Shown here: positions 44,496 to 54,729 of the stretch, one piece after another
Position numbering within the stretch: the stretch's first letter is position 1
Layout: each line of letters opens with the position of its first letter
NCBI GenBank assembly: GCA_040754075.1
Contig: JBFMDH010000013.1
Coordinates: 81,108 to 145,107 of the forward strand
Direction: 5' to 3'
Length of the DNA: 64,000 nucleotides
DNA from: Acidobacteriota bacterium
Lineage (GTDB): Bacteria; Acidobacteriota; Blastocatellia; UBA7656
Translations under genes and position numbers: made by a program
The notes under the pieces: model-generated
Database searches by the model: none
What the model was told of the DNA's origin: nothing
Seen by the model: only the letters and a program-made list of their open reading frames with translations

Positions 44496-45650
44496 TTATC
44501 TGGCGCAGGCATTCTGAATTACCTGCATCGTTTTTTGTGCAGTCGCTTCCCAGGTAAAGCATCGGCTTCGTTGGTATCCGCGCTCGGCTAAGTCCTGGCG
44601 CAATGCATCATTGGTCAAAATCATTTTCAGAGTCTCAGTCAGGTGTTCGACCTCGTATGGGTCAAATAAAAGACCCGCATCGCCTGCGACTTCCGGCATA
44701 GAGGAAAGATTCGAGCACGCCACCGGGACTTTACAGGACATCGCTTCCAGAACCGGCAGACCGAAGCCTTCATATAGTGACGGGAAAACAAACAATTCCG
44801 AGCCGCAAAACAAATCCGGTAAATCTTCTGTGCGTACAAACCCGGTAAACATGATGTCATTCTTAAACGGCGAAGCCTCTGCAAGACGGTGCACTTCCGC
44901 AGCGCCATTCCAATCGCTTCCGGCAAGCACCAGTTGATGGGGCAAATGTTCACGCGCTTTCAACAGGTTGAATGCTTCAATTAATTTCGCATGATTTTTT
45001 CCGGGGTGTTCGATGCGCGAGATAAACAACATATAGGGTTGTGTCACGCTAAATTTATTCGCCACCCGGTGGAAAGATTCTTCCTGGTCTCGCGGAAAAT
45101 AAATTTTCGGGTCTGCGGCTAGCGGCGTAACCGTGACGAATTCTTCGGGGACCCGCGCGTATTCTACGATGTCGCGTTTACTCGATTCGCTGACGGTTAA
45201 AATTCTGGTGAGTCGGCGAATCAAAAACGGTAATACCCTGGTGATATAAAACATTCTCGCCGGGTCGTATTTAGCCTTTACATGAATGCTTGAGAAGTCA
45301 TGCACGGTTCCAACAGTGGGACAAGGTGAAGACATGGGCAGCCGGCGGTTTCCTGCCGGCAGAAACATCACATCATATTTTTGTCGTTTACAGATGTGCG
45401 GTAACCTTGATTGATGCCACGCGACATTGCGAATCGGGTTTTGAATTTTTTCACTAAAACATAAGGATTTGAGACCATTTTCGCGAGGAACGAAAATATC
45501 TTTTTCGTTTTCATAAACCATTACTTCAAATTGCGCAGCATTTTCCATTTTAGAAAATTCATTTAATAGATTAATGATGTATTGGCTGATGCCGGATTTT
45601 CCGCCATCTCCCCCAAAGGTCGTCACTCCGACTTTTAAATGACCGGACAT
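44496..45650 (-). CDS. GT4-family glycosyltransferase
   Basis: About 384 residues. The start is placed at the ATG after AAGGAGG inside the end of the preceding gene (16-bp overlap). The N-domain is VGVTTFGGDGGKSGISQYI; the C-domain has FISRIEHPGKNHAKLIEAF and the nucleotide-sugar site LFVFPSLYEGFGLPVLEAM (EGFGLPVLE) followed by VPVACSNLSSMPEVAG. A retaining enzyme that adds a sugar from an NDP-sugar donor. Last gene of the polysaccharide operon. Confidence 0.92.
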   Translation of the reverse strand: MSGHLKVGVTTFGGDGGKSGISQYIINLLNEFSKMENAAQFEVMVYENEKDIFVPRENGLKSLCFSEKIQNPIRNVAWHQSRLPHICKRQKYDVMFLPAGNRRLPMSSPCPTVGTVHDFSSIHVKAKYDPARMFYITRVLPFLIRRLTRILTVSESSKRDIVEYARVPEEFVTVTPLAADPKIYFPRDQEESFHRVANKFSVTQPYMLFISRIEHPGKNHAKLIEAFNLLKAREHLPHQLVLAGSDWNGAAEVHRLAEASPFKNDIMFTGFVRTEDLPDLFCGSELFVFPSLYEGFGLPVLEAMSCKVPVACSNLSSMPEVAGDAGLLFDPYEVEHLTETLKMILTNDALRQDLAERGYQRSRCFTWEATAQKTMQVIQNACAR

Positions 45651-46864
45651 AGCGCCTCCTTCCCGACCTGCAAACAACTTTCAAGCTGAATTAAATAATC
45701 TTCAAACCCATAAACTGAGCGGTAACGTTGATAGGCGTTATATCCATACTTGGTTGCCAATTCATCATTAATCAAAATTCTTTCAATTGCGGTTGCCATC
45801 GCATCGGTGTCCTGTTCAGGAACCAGTACGCCTGTTGAATTTTGCTCTAACCAGTCGGGAATTCCGCCGACGGCAAAACCCACCACCGGTCGACCATGAC
45901 GCATCGCCTCCAATCCAATCATGCCAAAGGGTTCGGGCCAACGAGATGGAACAACGACAACTTTGGCGGCATCGTAGAACATATTGAGTTGCGAGTTATT
46001 TACCCATCCGCGAAATTTGACACGGTTTCCCAACCCCAGTTCTCGACTTAACTTTTCCAACTCCACCACCGCATTGCCTGTGCCAACCAATGAAGCTGTA
46101 AAATCGCATCTGATTTTTTTAAGCGCCTTTAACATTAAATCAACGCCTTTGCCGCGAATCAGTTGTCCAACATAGAGTATCTGTTTTTCTTTGGGCACCG
46201 GCATCGGTTTTTCGACCGGCGCTTTGACCACCGGCGGCAAAGTAAATACCCGATCAGACGGGAACCCATTCATCAACAGTTCATCGCGCATAAATCGGCT
46301 GCCAACGAGCAAAGTGTCGAACTGATAATTTCGTCGCATCTCGTTAATTTTTTTATTGATGTTGACAAACTTCACACCCAGTAAAGATTTGGGGGCGCGT
46401 TCAAGGAAAGCGCCATCCAGGAAACATCGCCAACTGACCGGTTGCGTACAAACCTTTTCACTTTTCGCAAAATATTTATGCCGACGCGGGCAACACAAAT
46501 CATGGTCATGAATCATTCGGACAGTCTTGACATTGTGAAGCGAATCCACAAATTCGCCCATATCCGGGACTTTGTGAAAATAGACCACATCAGGAGAAAT
46601 AGATTGCAAAATCTCTTTAAAAGAAAGCGGTGCTTGATTTCTTGTCCGCTCTCCATTTGATTGCGAAGCGTTTTGCATTAACTCTTTACAATAAAAAGTC
46701 TCGGTGAACAGTTGCTGATATTCAAAAGTATTGCGGTTGGTTCGTTCACCATAAACGAGAAAACATTGATGACCGCGTAATCGCAACCCTTCGGCGGTAT
46801 CAGCCACATTTTGTTCAACCCCACCGAAATACCCGCATTTTTGATTAACGAAGAGGATTTTCAT
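45635..46864 (-). CDS. GT4-family glycosyltransferase
   Basis: 409 residues from the ATG preceded by GAGGAGG, overlapping the previous gene by 20 bp. N-terminal KILFVNQKCGYFGGVEQNV; C-domain YVGQLIRGKGVDLMLKAL and VVPSRWPEPFGMIGLEAMRHGRPVVGF (EPFGMIGLE acid pair). A cysteine-rich middle (MIHDHDLCCPRRHKYF) occurs in several GT4 enzymes. Adds a sugar to a lipid-linked oligosaccharide; specificity unknown. Confidence 0.92.
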   Translation of the reverse strand: MKILFVNQKCGYFGGVEQNVADTAEGLRLRGHQCFLVYGERTNRNTFEYQQLFTETFYCKELMQNASQSNGERTRNQAPLSFKEILQSISPDVVYFHKVPDMGEFVDSLHNVKTVRMIHDHDLCCPRRHKYFAKSEKVCTQPVSWRCFLDGAFLERAPKSLLGVKFVNINKKINEMRRNYQFDTLLVGSRFMRDELLMNGFPSDRVFTLPPVVKAPVEKPMPVPKEKQILYVGQLIRGKGVDLMLKALKKIRCDFTASLVGTGNAVVELEKLSRELGLGNRVKFRGWVNNSQLNMFYDAAKVVVVPSRWPEPFGMIGLEAMRHGRPVVGFAVGGIPDWLEQNSTGVLVPEQDTDAMATAIERILINDELATKYGYNAYQRYRSVYGFEDYLIQLESCLQVGKEALCPVI

Positions 46865-48086
46865 CAATCGCCTCCTCATAAATGTTGATCAGTTTACCGG
46901 TGATACTGTCCCAGCTATATTCCGAGCGAGCCTTTTGGTTCCCGGCATCAGCCAGCGATTTCCGTTTTTCAGAATCCTTGATTAACGTCATATACGCCTT
47001 TATGAACGTCTGTTCATTGGCAGTATCAAATAACAATCCATCTTTGCCATCTTCGACAAAAGCAGGAATGCCACCGACACGATGGGCAATGACCGGTAAA
47101 CCGGCTGCCCAGGCTTCAAGAATGACAATGCCAAAGGGTTCATGGATGGAGGGCAGTAGAAATATGTCAGCGGCTTTATAGGCGTCTTTTAAATCGGAAC
47201 TCTCGCTATCTAAACCCGAAATCAACGTCACGCGATTTTCCAATTCCATTTCATTCACGACACTCAACAATTTTTTATAGTAGTCATCATTGGTGATGTG
47301 ACCGATGAGAACCAGATGCGCATGGGCATCTCCCTTGATGAGTTCGGGCAATAATTGCACCGGGAATAGTTGATTTTTTTGCGGGTCGATGCGACCAACG
47401 GTCAATAAAACATTGGCATTTTGCGGAATGTTATATTTGCTCCGAAAAGCTCGCCCGTTTCCTTGTGCAAATTTCTCCGGGTCAACGCCATTGGGCAAAT
47501 AGACAACTTTTTTATTGGGATAGCGCTTCTGGGTTTCAATCTGTTCTGGTTTTCCAACACAAAGGATGACGGCGGCATCGTCCATCACCCGACGTGAACC
47601 GACAACCCAACCCAACGCTTTTCCCCACTCATAACTTCCCATCGTCGGTTCCGTCCAGGCTTTTGCTTCATCGGTTGGAACATCAAACAAGCCACCGTGT
47701 AAGGAAACGATGTAAGGGATTTTTCGTTTTTGTGCGACAAAACGGGCAATGCCGCCCAGTCGTTTTCCTGTGTGTAGATGAATGAGATTGAGCGATGGGA
47801 ATTTTTGCAGCGCGCGCATCAGTGAAAATGAGAAGAGGTTTCCGCCTTTGTGGTCTAACTGGTGTTTTGCTTCTTTTCTTAATCCCAGGTACGGATAAAA
47901 ATAGTTGAAGCGATGGATTTCGATATTATCCAGCTTTTCTAAGTTGGAAGCAGCCAGCGCATTCGGACAAAAAATTTCCGTATGATGTCCCATTTTTTCG
48001 AGACGCTTACTGGTTTCGAGAATGACGGTTTCGGTTCCACCCCATTCGCTTTTGACAAACCGGCGTGGCAATTGAATTACATTCAT
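46845..48086 (-). CDS. GT4-family glycosyltransferase
   Basis: 413 residues. N-terminal RFVKSEWGGTETVILETSKRL; C-domain LLTVGRIDPQKNQLFPVQLL and IFLLPSIHEPFGIVILEAWAAGLPVIAH (EPFGIVILE). It starts about 190 bp after the Wzc-like gene, the largest gap in this operon, and has a poor ribosome site. It is the first of three adjacent GT4 genes. Confidence 0.92.
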   Translation of the reverse strand: MNVIQLPRRFVKSEWGGTETVILETSKRLEKMGHHTEIFCPNALAASNLEKLDNIEIHRFNYFYPYLGLRKEAKHQLDHKGGNLFSFSLMRALQKFPSLNLIHLHTGKRLGGIARFVAQKRKIPYIVSLHGGLFDVPTDEAKAWTEPTMGSYEWGKALGWVVGSRRVMDDAAVILCVGKPEQIETQKRYPNKKVVYLPNGVDPEKFAQGNGRAFRSKYNIPQNANVLLTVGRIDPQKNQLFPVQLLPELIKGDAHAHLVLIGHITNDDYYKKLLSVVNEMELENRVTLISGLDSESSDLKDAYKAADIFLLPSIHEPFGIVILEAWAAGLPVIAHRVGGIPAFVEDGKDGLLFDTANEQTFIKAYMTLIKDSEKRKSLADAGNQKARSEYSWDSITGKLINIYEEAIDENPLR

Positions 48087-48130
48087 AAATCATTGGGTAT
48101 TGGTTTCGTTAAAGTTTTTCTCAACTGTTC

Positions 48131-48274
48131 CAATCAACTCCTTTCAGCAACTTTCCCGCGCCTCGTATAGCAATTTTCCAAAGTCATCAACCGATTGTTG
48201 CAATGTGCTCTGCTTCTCAACTGTTTTACTCCCGATTGCCGAGGAAACAGATTTGCAATCACCGGTAGCTTCAT
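48131..48274 (-). CDS. Possible 47-residue basic peptide
   Basis: An ATG one base after the stop of the Wzc-like gene opens a 47-codon frame (MKLPVIANLFPRQSG at the start, many Arg and Asn). The position favours re-initiation by ribosomes, but there is no ribosome site, no homologue known to me, and the frame may be chance. The rest of the gap to 48087 shows AAAGGAG and nothing else. Confidence 0.25.
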
Positions 48275-48275
48275 C

Positions 48276-50756
48276 TCAATCTTTTTCCAGATAAATGGAA
48301 TCAATACCATTCAAAATTGTGCCGATAACCGGCGCACCGGCTGATTCGATTCTGCTCATCGCCTTTTTCAAGGTTGCGCCGGTACACATTCTGCCTTGAA
48401 CCACCAAAACGATGGCATCTGCCCATTGCGCCAAAACCTCTGCATCAACATAAGGCAGAATCGGCGGGCTATCGATGATCACCACATCATATTTTTCCGA
48501 GGCATTTATGAAGAGTTGCCGCATCTTTGAAGTCCCTAAATCTTCGGGAATAACTTCGCACCCAATTTGCGGTAAACAATCCACATTGGGCAGTACCGTT
48601 TGAAAAATCGCATCATCAAAACTCACAGCCGGCTCATCAAGAAAAGCGCCCAACCCTTTCATTCCATTTGAAGGTTTATCAATTAATCCGGCAATATCCT
48701 GACGATTTGCCCATCGTCGTCTTTCCTTCCTCTGATGATAGATTTGCAGGTAACCCGCAAAGAATGCTGCCGGTGATGAAATTACCGCGATGCCTTTTTT
48801 AATGACTGATCGGGAAAACCTCAGCGGCGGTTTAATAAATTCAGGAAGCCGTTTTCTTAACGGCGCAATAATCTTTCTACCCGATTCGATGATTCCTGTT
48901 TCAATATCCGCCGGTAAAATCCGACCTTTTTGCTCATCGTTTTCAGTGAGTTTCACCCAATCCCGTAGCGAGGGAATGCCATTGCGCATTCGGATTTGGG
49001 AATCAATCAATAAAACCCTATCGCCCTGACGACCGAGGCTGGCAGCGAGATTGGTTGCCACCCAGGTTGTCCCTTCCCCGTGCGATGCACTGGCGAGAAG
49101 AATTCTTGCGCCGTGATGATTAACCTGACGGCGAATTTTTCGAGTGGTCATTTTTAAATTCTCAACTAAGGCTATTTCTTTTGATTCAAACAGCCGTTCG
49201 CCTTCCGGTAATTTCGGTATAACACCGATTACCGGTATGCTGAGTTTGGCTTTTAAATCTCCAGCGGATTTAACCGTCGTATCCATCAACTCTGAACCAA
49301 CGGCTGCAACAAAGCCCAGTACCAATCCGGCAACCGCAATAACGATAAACAGAATCGCGCGGTTGGATTTCACCGGCGCAACCGGAGGCTTGGCTTCCGC
49401 TACCAGAACAAAATCCGATGATTCGGAATCGTGTACGCGATGCGCCTTAACCAATAGGTCTTCGAGAGTTTTCTTTTCTGATTCCAAGGTTGTCACATCA
49501 CGGCTATAAGCCACATACTGGCGTTCAAGTTTGGGCATTTCATCAATTTGCGATTTGACTTTATCGCGCACCGCTTTTAAATGTTCGGCACGTTCGGAAA
49601 GCGATGAGCGTTGCAGTTCCAGATCAAATTGCTTGAGCAGCATACTCTGTAAAACAGGGGCGCTCGCTGAACCGGCTTTACTCGGTATGACAACCTTATC
49701 GAGGTCTTTAATTTGTTCTCGCCACTCTTTGATTTGTTCCGTATCAACCGCAATCGCTTTGAGTTTTTCAAAAGCTGCCTGGATTTTGGCAAAATCAACA
49801 TCCGATATCAGACCTTGAGCGCGCAACCTTTTGGCGGTTTCAAATTCAACCTCCTTTTCGGTATATTCCGCCATTCGCGCTCTGTGCAGTTTGTCATCAT
49901 CAATCGCCTCTCTTAACCGTTGCAGCCTGACGTTATTTACGGTGACGGATTCCATCTCGCTGGCGGATTCAGACTGCTCTTTTGCGACCCGTCTCTTTAA
50001 GTCTTCGATAATTCTTTCAATATTTTTTAATTGTAATTCGTTGGACTGTTGCTCGATTTTTGCCTGTTCAAAAAGCAGTTCAACAGAATTGAGTTGTTCC
50101 AATGCCCACTGAGATTGTTTGCTCAAATCAATTAAGGTGTTTGCTGTGGTGTATTGCAGCAGTTTAGCGTCCGCTTCTCTTAATTTTTCTCGAATAATTT
50201 TTAATCTGGCTTCCAGGTCATGAATTTGGGTTGCAGCCTCTTCCCTGCGCAATTTCAATTGGCTTTCGATAAACACCTCGCGAAAGATGTTCGCTAAATC
50301 GGCAGCTCCTTTAGCGGAATCCCATTTCACATCAAGAATGATTAACGTCGTGCCTTTTTCGAGCGTGATTTCGCAAGCGGCGGCAATCGATTTTAATGTG
50401 GCTTTCAATTCTAAACGTTTGCGTATCTCTTCAAGATTCGATTGCATTTTTATCATTTCGATTTGGGTCGTCAGGGAGAGCGGTTTATATGGGTCGTCTT
50501 CTTCCGGTGCAGGTGGTGGTTTATACAACATCACCGTTTCGGCTTCGTATACCTCTTGATGTTTGATAGATGAAATCAAGAAAGCCAGGATCAGGAAGAC
50601 CGCAATAAATCCGATAACCACATTTCGCCTTTTCCAAATCCCTAATAAAAGCGTGCGAATATCTAATGGAAATCCGCCGCTTTCGCCAGCCTGACCAGCC
50701 GATTGTCCGTATGCCGTATTTGTATTTTTTTCAATTTCTCTGGTTTCGCTCACCAT
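48276..50756 (-). CDS. Wzc-like polysaccharide co-polymerase with degenerate kinase P-loop
   Basis: About 826 residues. An N-terminal Wzz domain (membrane helix near residues 45-65), a long coiled-coil periplasmic part, a second helix (ILFIVIAVAGLVLGFVAAVGSEL) and a BY-kinase-like domain. In the P-loop HGEGTTW the essential Lys is Thr (residue 563), and Walker A' VLLIDSQIR lacks its second Asp. Walker B VVIIDSPP remains. About 90 extra residues are inserted after A', and the C-terminus has one Tyr instead of a cluster. Probably controls chain length without kinase activity. GGAGG is just before the ATG at 50756; a GTG lies one codon earlier. Confidence 0.88.
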   Translation of the reverse strand: MVSETREIEKNTNTAYGQSAGQAGESGGFPLDIRTLLLGIWKRRNVVIGFIAVFLILAFLISSIKHQEVYEAETVMLYKPPPAPEEDDPYKPLSLTTQIEMIKMQSNLEEIRKRLELKATLKSIAAACEITLEKGTTLIILDVKWDSAKGAADLANIFREVFIESQLKLRREEAATQIHDLEARLKIIREKLREADAKLLQYTTANTLIDLSKQSQWALEQLNSVELLFEQAKIEQQSNELQLKNIERIIEDLKRRVAKEQSESASEMESVTVNNVRLQRLREAIDDDKLHRARMAEYTEKEVEFETAKRLRAQGLISDVDFAKIQAAFEKLKAIAVDTEQIKEWREQIKDLDKVVIPSKAGSASAPVLQSMLLKQFDLELQRSSLSERAEHLKAVRDKVKSQIDEMPKLERQYVAYSRDVTTLESEKKTLEDLLVKAHRVHDSESSDFVLVAEAKPPVAPVKSNRAILFIVIAVAGLVLGFVAAVGSELMDTTVKSAGDLKAKLSIPVIGVIPKLPEGERLFESKEIALVENLKMTTRKIRRQVNHHGARILLASASHGEGTTWVATNLAASLGRQGDRVLLIDSQIRMRNGIPSLRDWVKLTENDEQKGRILPADIETGIIESGRKIIAPLRKRLPEFIKPPLRFSRSVIKKGIAVISSPAAFFAGYLQIYHQRKERRRWANRQDIAGLIDKPSNGMKGLGAFLDEPAVSFDDAIFQTVLPNVDCLPQIGCEVIPEDLGTSKMRQLFINASEKYDVVIIDSPPILPYVDAEVLAQWADAIVLVVQGRMCTGATLKKAMSRIESAGAPVIGTILNGIDSIYLEKD

Positions 50757-50787
50757 CACCTCCGGGTTCTTGGCTCGATAATCAGTT

Positions 50788-52377
50788 TTATGATTTCAAA
50801 ACCACCTGTTTCGCCGGGCGATTCATCAATCGTTTGAGGACTTTTTCTTTGAAGTAGTCACGTTCCTTTTTTTCAAAACCGATAAACCAAAAGGTCGAAA
50901 AGAATAACGTCACTCCGATAGCTTCAAGAACTGCCACTTCCAAAAGGTTTTTCAGCGGATAAAAGCGTTGAAAGACATAAAGAAAACCAACTAACAAGAT
51001 TGCCGGGGGAATGCTCGGCAACACGGTTCTCGAATAAAAGCGCCAAAGTGACAGGTGATAGAGTTTTCCGGCTTTGACCTGAATGACGCCGATTTGTAAA
51101 GGCAACGTCACCGCAAAGGTTGCGATTGAAACGCCAACGATGCCAAACGGTTTGATTAATAAAATTGAGAAAATAATATTTAGAATTTGACTCGCCAAGG
51201 TCGCCATCGCGATGAATTTCTGTTGCCCGACCATGCTTAAAATGTTGTTGGTGTTACCGTGTATCACCCCTAAAAAATTTGCCGCAATCAGCCATTGACA
51301 CGCCGGAACCGCAAGTTCAAATCCGGGTCCCGTCCAAACGCGAATCAGCGGTTCGCTCAGTACCGCCAATCCGAGGAGCAACGGTGTGGCAAACGCTACC
51401 GCCAGCTTGGTGCCGCGCTCCCAGACGGCGCGAATATTGGCAACCTCTCCTGCCGCATGTAGTTCAGCCACCACCGGCGATAAATTTTTGATCAGTTGAA
51501 AACAAAATTGTGAACTCTTTTCCGAAAGGCGCATGGAAATCGCATAAACCGCAACCATTTCAAGCGGCAAAAATGCCTTGATGATAATCGAATCAACCCG
51601 CGTATAAATAAATCTGGAGACTTGGATAATCGTGAAATAAATCGAAAACGAACCAATTTCTTTAATAATTTTGCGATCAAAAATTTTCGGTGAAAGTTGA
51701 ATGTCAGGAATGGTCTTTTTCACATGAATGCCGATGACAATCATCGGTAACACACCTAAAACCAGATTCACCACGGCGAACGCTTTAATGTCTGGAAGGA
51801 TGGATAAAACGATTAACGAAGCGATGAAATATAAAATTGCCGCGATGGTTTTATACACATTTGCCACACTGGCTTTTTGGTAACCGGCGATGACGCCGCG
51901 AAACATGCCAAGCGGCATCAACATAGCTGAGCGCGCGCCGAGCACAATCAGCACAAATTTCGCAGCCCCCGAATAAGCATCGGGAATATCAAATAACCGG
52001 TTAAAAAACAGCAGACTCAACAAAACGCCTGAAAGCAAAAGCGCACCAATCCCAGCATAAACCCAAAACATCGTGCCGACGATTTTCTTCAGGCGCTCGC
52101 TATCGCCTCGCCCTTTGGCATCGGCAACATACTTGACGATGGATGCGGCAAAACCTAAATCGGCTAATTCAAACAGAGAGACGAATGCCCAGATTAACGA
52201 CCATAATCCGAAGCTATCTTTACCCAGGGTTTTAATTAAAAACGGAATTAAAATCAGCATGGTGATGGCATCGACGATGTCATCGGCGTAGCTGGTTAAG
52301 GTATTCAATAAAATATTTCGCGAACGGTCTTTTTTGAGCGCGTCTGGCTGAACCTGATGCTCAATTGTTTCAGACAT
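50788..52377 (-). CDS. Wzx-like polysaccharide flippase
   Basis: About 529 residues with 12-14 membrane helices of the MATE/MVF superfamily: LIPFLIKTLGKDSFGLWSLI near the N-terminus, then LGARSAMLMPLGMFRGVIAGYQ. It would flip the undecaprenyl-linked repeat unit across the inner membrane. The start at the ATG with AAGGCAGG fits better than the upstream in-frame start that overlaps the previous gene. It lies between the polymerase candidate and the Wzc-like gene, as in Wzx/Wzy systems. Confidence 0.92.
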   Translation of the reverse strand: MSETIEHQVQPDALKKDRSRNILLNTLTSYADDIVDAITMLILIPFLIKTLGKDSFGLWSLIWAFVSLFELADLGFAASIVKYVADAKGRGDSERLKKIVGTMFWVYAGIGALLLSGVLLSLLFFNRLFDIPDAYSGAAKFVLIVLGARSAMLMPLGMFRGVIAGYQKASVANVYKTIAAILYFIASLIVLSILPDIKAFAVVNLVLGVLPMIVIGIHVKKTIPDIQLSPKIFDRKIIKEIGSFSIYFTIIQVSRFIYTRVDSIIIKAFLPLEMVAVYAISMRLSEKSSQFCFQLIKNLSPVVAELHAAGEVANIRAVWERGTKLAVAFATPLLLGLAVLSEPLIRVWTGPGFELAVPACQWLIAANFLGVIHGNTNNILSMVGQQKFIAMATLASQILNIIFSILLIKPFGIVGVSIATFAVTLPLQIGVIQVKAGKLYHLSLWRFYSRTVLPSIPPAILLVGFLYVFQRFYPLKNLLEVAVLEAIGVTLFFSTFWFIGFEKKERDYFKEKVLKRLMNRPAKQVVLKS

Positions 52378-52414
52378 AACCTGCCTTAAAGGCAAACCAC
52401 AAGATAGCCATCTG

Positions 52415-53800
52415 TCAGTTTGCATTTGCGCTTTGATAAGCAGGAATTTTTTTGGGGGCAATGATATTTCCGATGGCAACCATCAGACCGGAAAGCAATA
52501 AAAACAGGTAATAAACCTGCGTCTGTCGAAAAATCCATTCAAGCAAGCCTTGTAAATGTAAGGTTGCAAATCCGATCAGCAGACCTAATAAAATGGCTTT
52601 GTAAAAATCGTCCTGAGATTTAAAAAATAGAAAGAGGTTACGAATATAAAATGCCGCAAGATAAGCGATAAATACGAACATTCCGAACTGACCGATTTCC
52701 GCGCCATACAGTCGATAAATATGGTGGCAGGTTCCCAGTCGGCTTTCGCCCTGCTTGCTTTCCCGGAATGCTTCCGGGTCTTGCAAATCAATCTTATCCG
52801 GGTACACATACCAGTAATAATCGGTGTTGGCTAAAGTCCAGGAATAAGCGTTCAATCCGACGCCAAAAAACTTATCTTTCATCATCGCGTCCGCCGCGGT
52901 ATTAAAATATTCGCGTGTCGCTTCGGACTCTTTCGGAGCATTTTCAAATCGCTGAATAATTTTTGGCGCAGCCATTGTTCCGATAATTGCCATCGCTACT
53001 ACACCCAATGCGACAACGCCGAACTTCCGCGCTGTCGGTTTCATTAAAACGGAAATCGCCACAACCAGACTTAATGAGCCGAACATAATAATGAGTCCGG
53101 CGCGGGATTTGGTAAAAATAACTGAAACAACCCCTAATAAAATCGCCAGGATGGCGAGGTAATTTTTCTTTTTGGTCAAGGTTCCCGACAGGTAAAGCGC
53201 CAGTGCCGATGGGATGATTAAATCAATATACATCGCCAGAGAGTTGGGATGTGGAAAACTTCCCGTCGAACGGTTCACCACTGCCTTGGTTATATATTTC
53301 GCCCAGATGACATTGATTCCTTGAAAAACCACAGCGGCAATGACACCCGAAATAACGGCTTCGACGTCCTCGCGTTCTTTAATGATATTGACGATGACCC
53401 AAAATAGAATGTAACCGCGAATAAATTTATGCAGAGTAAACAAACCAAAATAAGCGACTGGAGTTCCAATCAAAGAGATTGCCGAAATGATCAACAGGAC
53501 AACAAAGAGGGTGGTGTTATAAGGCACCCAGATGATTTTCTTTTTGGTTCCGCCCAGAATAGTAAACACAAAAAAGCTGAGAAAAAACAGGTCGGGAACC
53601 GTAACCCCAAAGCCTCTATCTACGCCGCGATAATTGACAAAAAACACTTCCTGATAAAAAGGCTTGGTTATCAGGCAGGTAAAAAAAGCCATGATGGATA
53701 ACATCGGTCTTCGCCAGCGAGGTTGCGAAAACAGTAAACCGGTAATCAGCGGAACCCCGATGAACCACATCAGGATGCCAAGCATCGATGCCGTCGTCAT
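52415..53800 (-). CDS. O-antigen ligase/polymerase-like membrane protein (Wzy candidate)
   Basis: 461 residues with about 11-12 membrane helices. Seen: TGSFPHPNSLAMYI and IFTKSRAGLIIM, typical of the O-antigen ligase (Wzy_C) family, and a large outer loop with YYWYVYPDKIDLQDP. It is the likely polymerase of the repeat unit. Its ATG overlaps the stop of the kinase-like gene by 4 bp (ATGA). Confidence 0.9.
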   Translation of the reverse strand: MTTASMLGILMWFIGVPLITGLLFSQPRWRRPMLSIMAFFTCLITKPFYQEVFFVNYRGVDRGFGVTVPDLFFLSFFVFTILGGTKKKIIWVPYNTTLFVVLLIISAISLIGTPVAYFGLFTLHKFIRGYILFWVIVNIIKEREDVEAVISGVIAAVVFQGINVIWAKYITKAVVNRSTGSFPHPNSLAMYIDLIIPSALALYLSGTLTKKKNYLAILAILLGVVSVIFTKSRAGLIIMFGSLSLVVAISVLMKPTARKFGVVALGVVAMAIIGTMAAPKIIQRFENAPKESEATREYFNTAADAMMKDKFFGVGLNAYSWTLANTDYYWYVYPDKIDLQDPEAFRESKQGESRLGTCHHIYRLYGAEIGQFGMFVFIAYLAAFYIRNLFLFFKSQDDFYKAILLGLLIGFATLHLQGLLEWIFRQTQVYYLFLLLSGLMVAIGNIIAPKKIPAYQSANAN

Positions 53801-54729
53801 AAGCTATCGCCCTCCCGGTAAGCGGTGCGGGCAAAGGTTGCTATCCCTCTCAAAGCCTGTAACCAATCCTTAGGTGAATGGGCTGTAAGTTTCAACATCA
53901 ACCAACGCCGTCGGTGATATTCAAAATAAAATTGTCGGGCAATGAGCGGAAATTTCAGTTCACTTAATTCCGCTGTAAAACTTTGCCATAATTCCGTTTT
54001 CAATTTTTGCGGAATGAACATATTCGCCAATGCGAATTTGAGATTATAAATATCATTTAGAATGTGGCTCTGAAAATTGGTGTTGGCAAAATCGATTAAA
54101 CCTACACGCGCCCGGCTGACATGGATATTTCTAAACACCAGGTCGCCATGAACAAACGATGCACCGACGTTGGCGTCTTGAAACCGTTGAGCGAGGCGGT
54201 CTGCCTGCCGGGTAAAATGATTGAAAATAGTTTTCCCAATGACCGGCAATGATTCCAGTTTTTGCGAGGTGTAGGTTAAATACTCAAAAACGAATGAGGT
54301 GGATAAGGCATCAGCGTCAAAGGTTTTTTCGTAAAATTCCTTTAATAACTTACCGAGAAGTTGCATTGCGCGATTGGCGCGCTTTCGCTCTTTCGTATCT
54401 CGCGCGGCGCGCCAAATTAACGCTGTCAAAGTTTCGCCCTCGACAAAACCGATGATAAGCAAATTGCTTTTGGCGTTGAGCTTTAAGGTTTTTGAGTCAA
54501 TCAAATTCAAATTGCCGCAGGCAAATTGGTGATAAAAATTAAGCGCTCTGGCTTCGGCTTCAATCAAAGACGAATCGGCGGTTTTATATTTTTTGATAAT
54601 GACAGGGGTGTCCTGTATGGTGGCGCGATAAATCCGGCAATAAGCGTTCTCTTTAATCAGACTTAAAGTGGCAATTTCAAAACCGCTTTCAACCGAGATT
54701 TCCGCTTTGAGATTTATCGCTGTCGCCAT
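53797..54729 (-). CDS. APH-fold kinase-like phosphotransferase
   Basis: 310 residues with a small-molecule kinase fold: PVIIKKYK (ATP Lys), SFVHGDLVFRNIHV (catalytic loop HGDLxxxN) and VGLIDFANTN (metal Asp). The family includes aminoglycoside phosphotransferases, choline kinases and LPS sugar kinases. In a polysaccharide operon it may phosphorylate a sugar or alcohol used as decoration (inference). It overlaps both neighbours by 1-4 bp, so it is tightly coupled to the nucleotidyltransferase upstream. Confidence 0.85.
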   Translation of the reverse strand: MATAINLKAEISVESGFEIATLSLIKENAYCRIYRATIQDTPVIIKKYKTADSSLIEAEARALNFYHQFACGNLNLIDSKTLKLNAKSNLLIIGFVEGETLTALIWRAARDTKERKRANRAMQLLGKLLKEFYEKTFDADALSTSFVFEYLTYTSQKLESLPVIGKTIFNHFTRQADRLAQRFQDANVGASFVHGDLVFRNIHVSRARVGLIDFANTNFQSHILNDIYNLKFALANMFIPQKLKTELWQSFTAELSELKFPLIARQFYFEYHRRRWLMLKLTAHSPKDWLQALRGIATFARTAYREGDSL

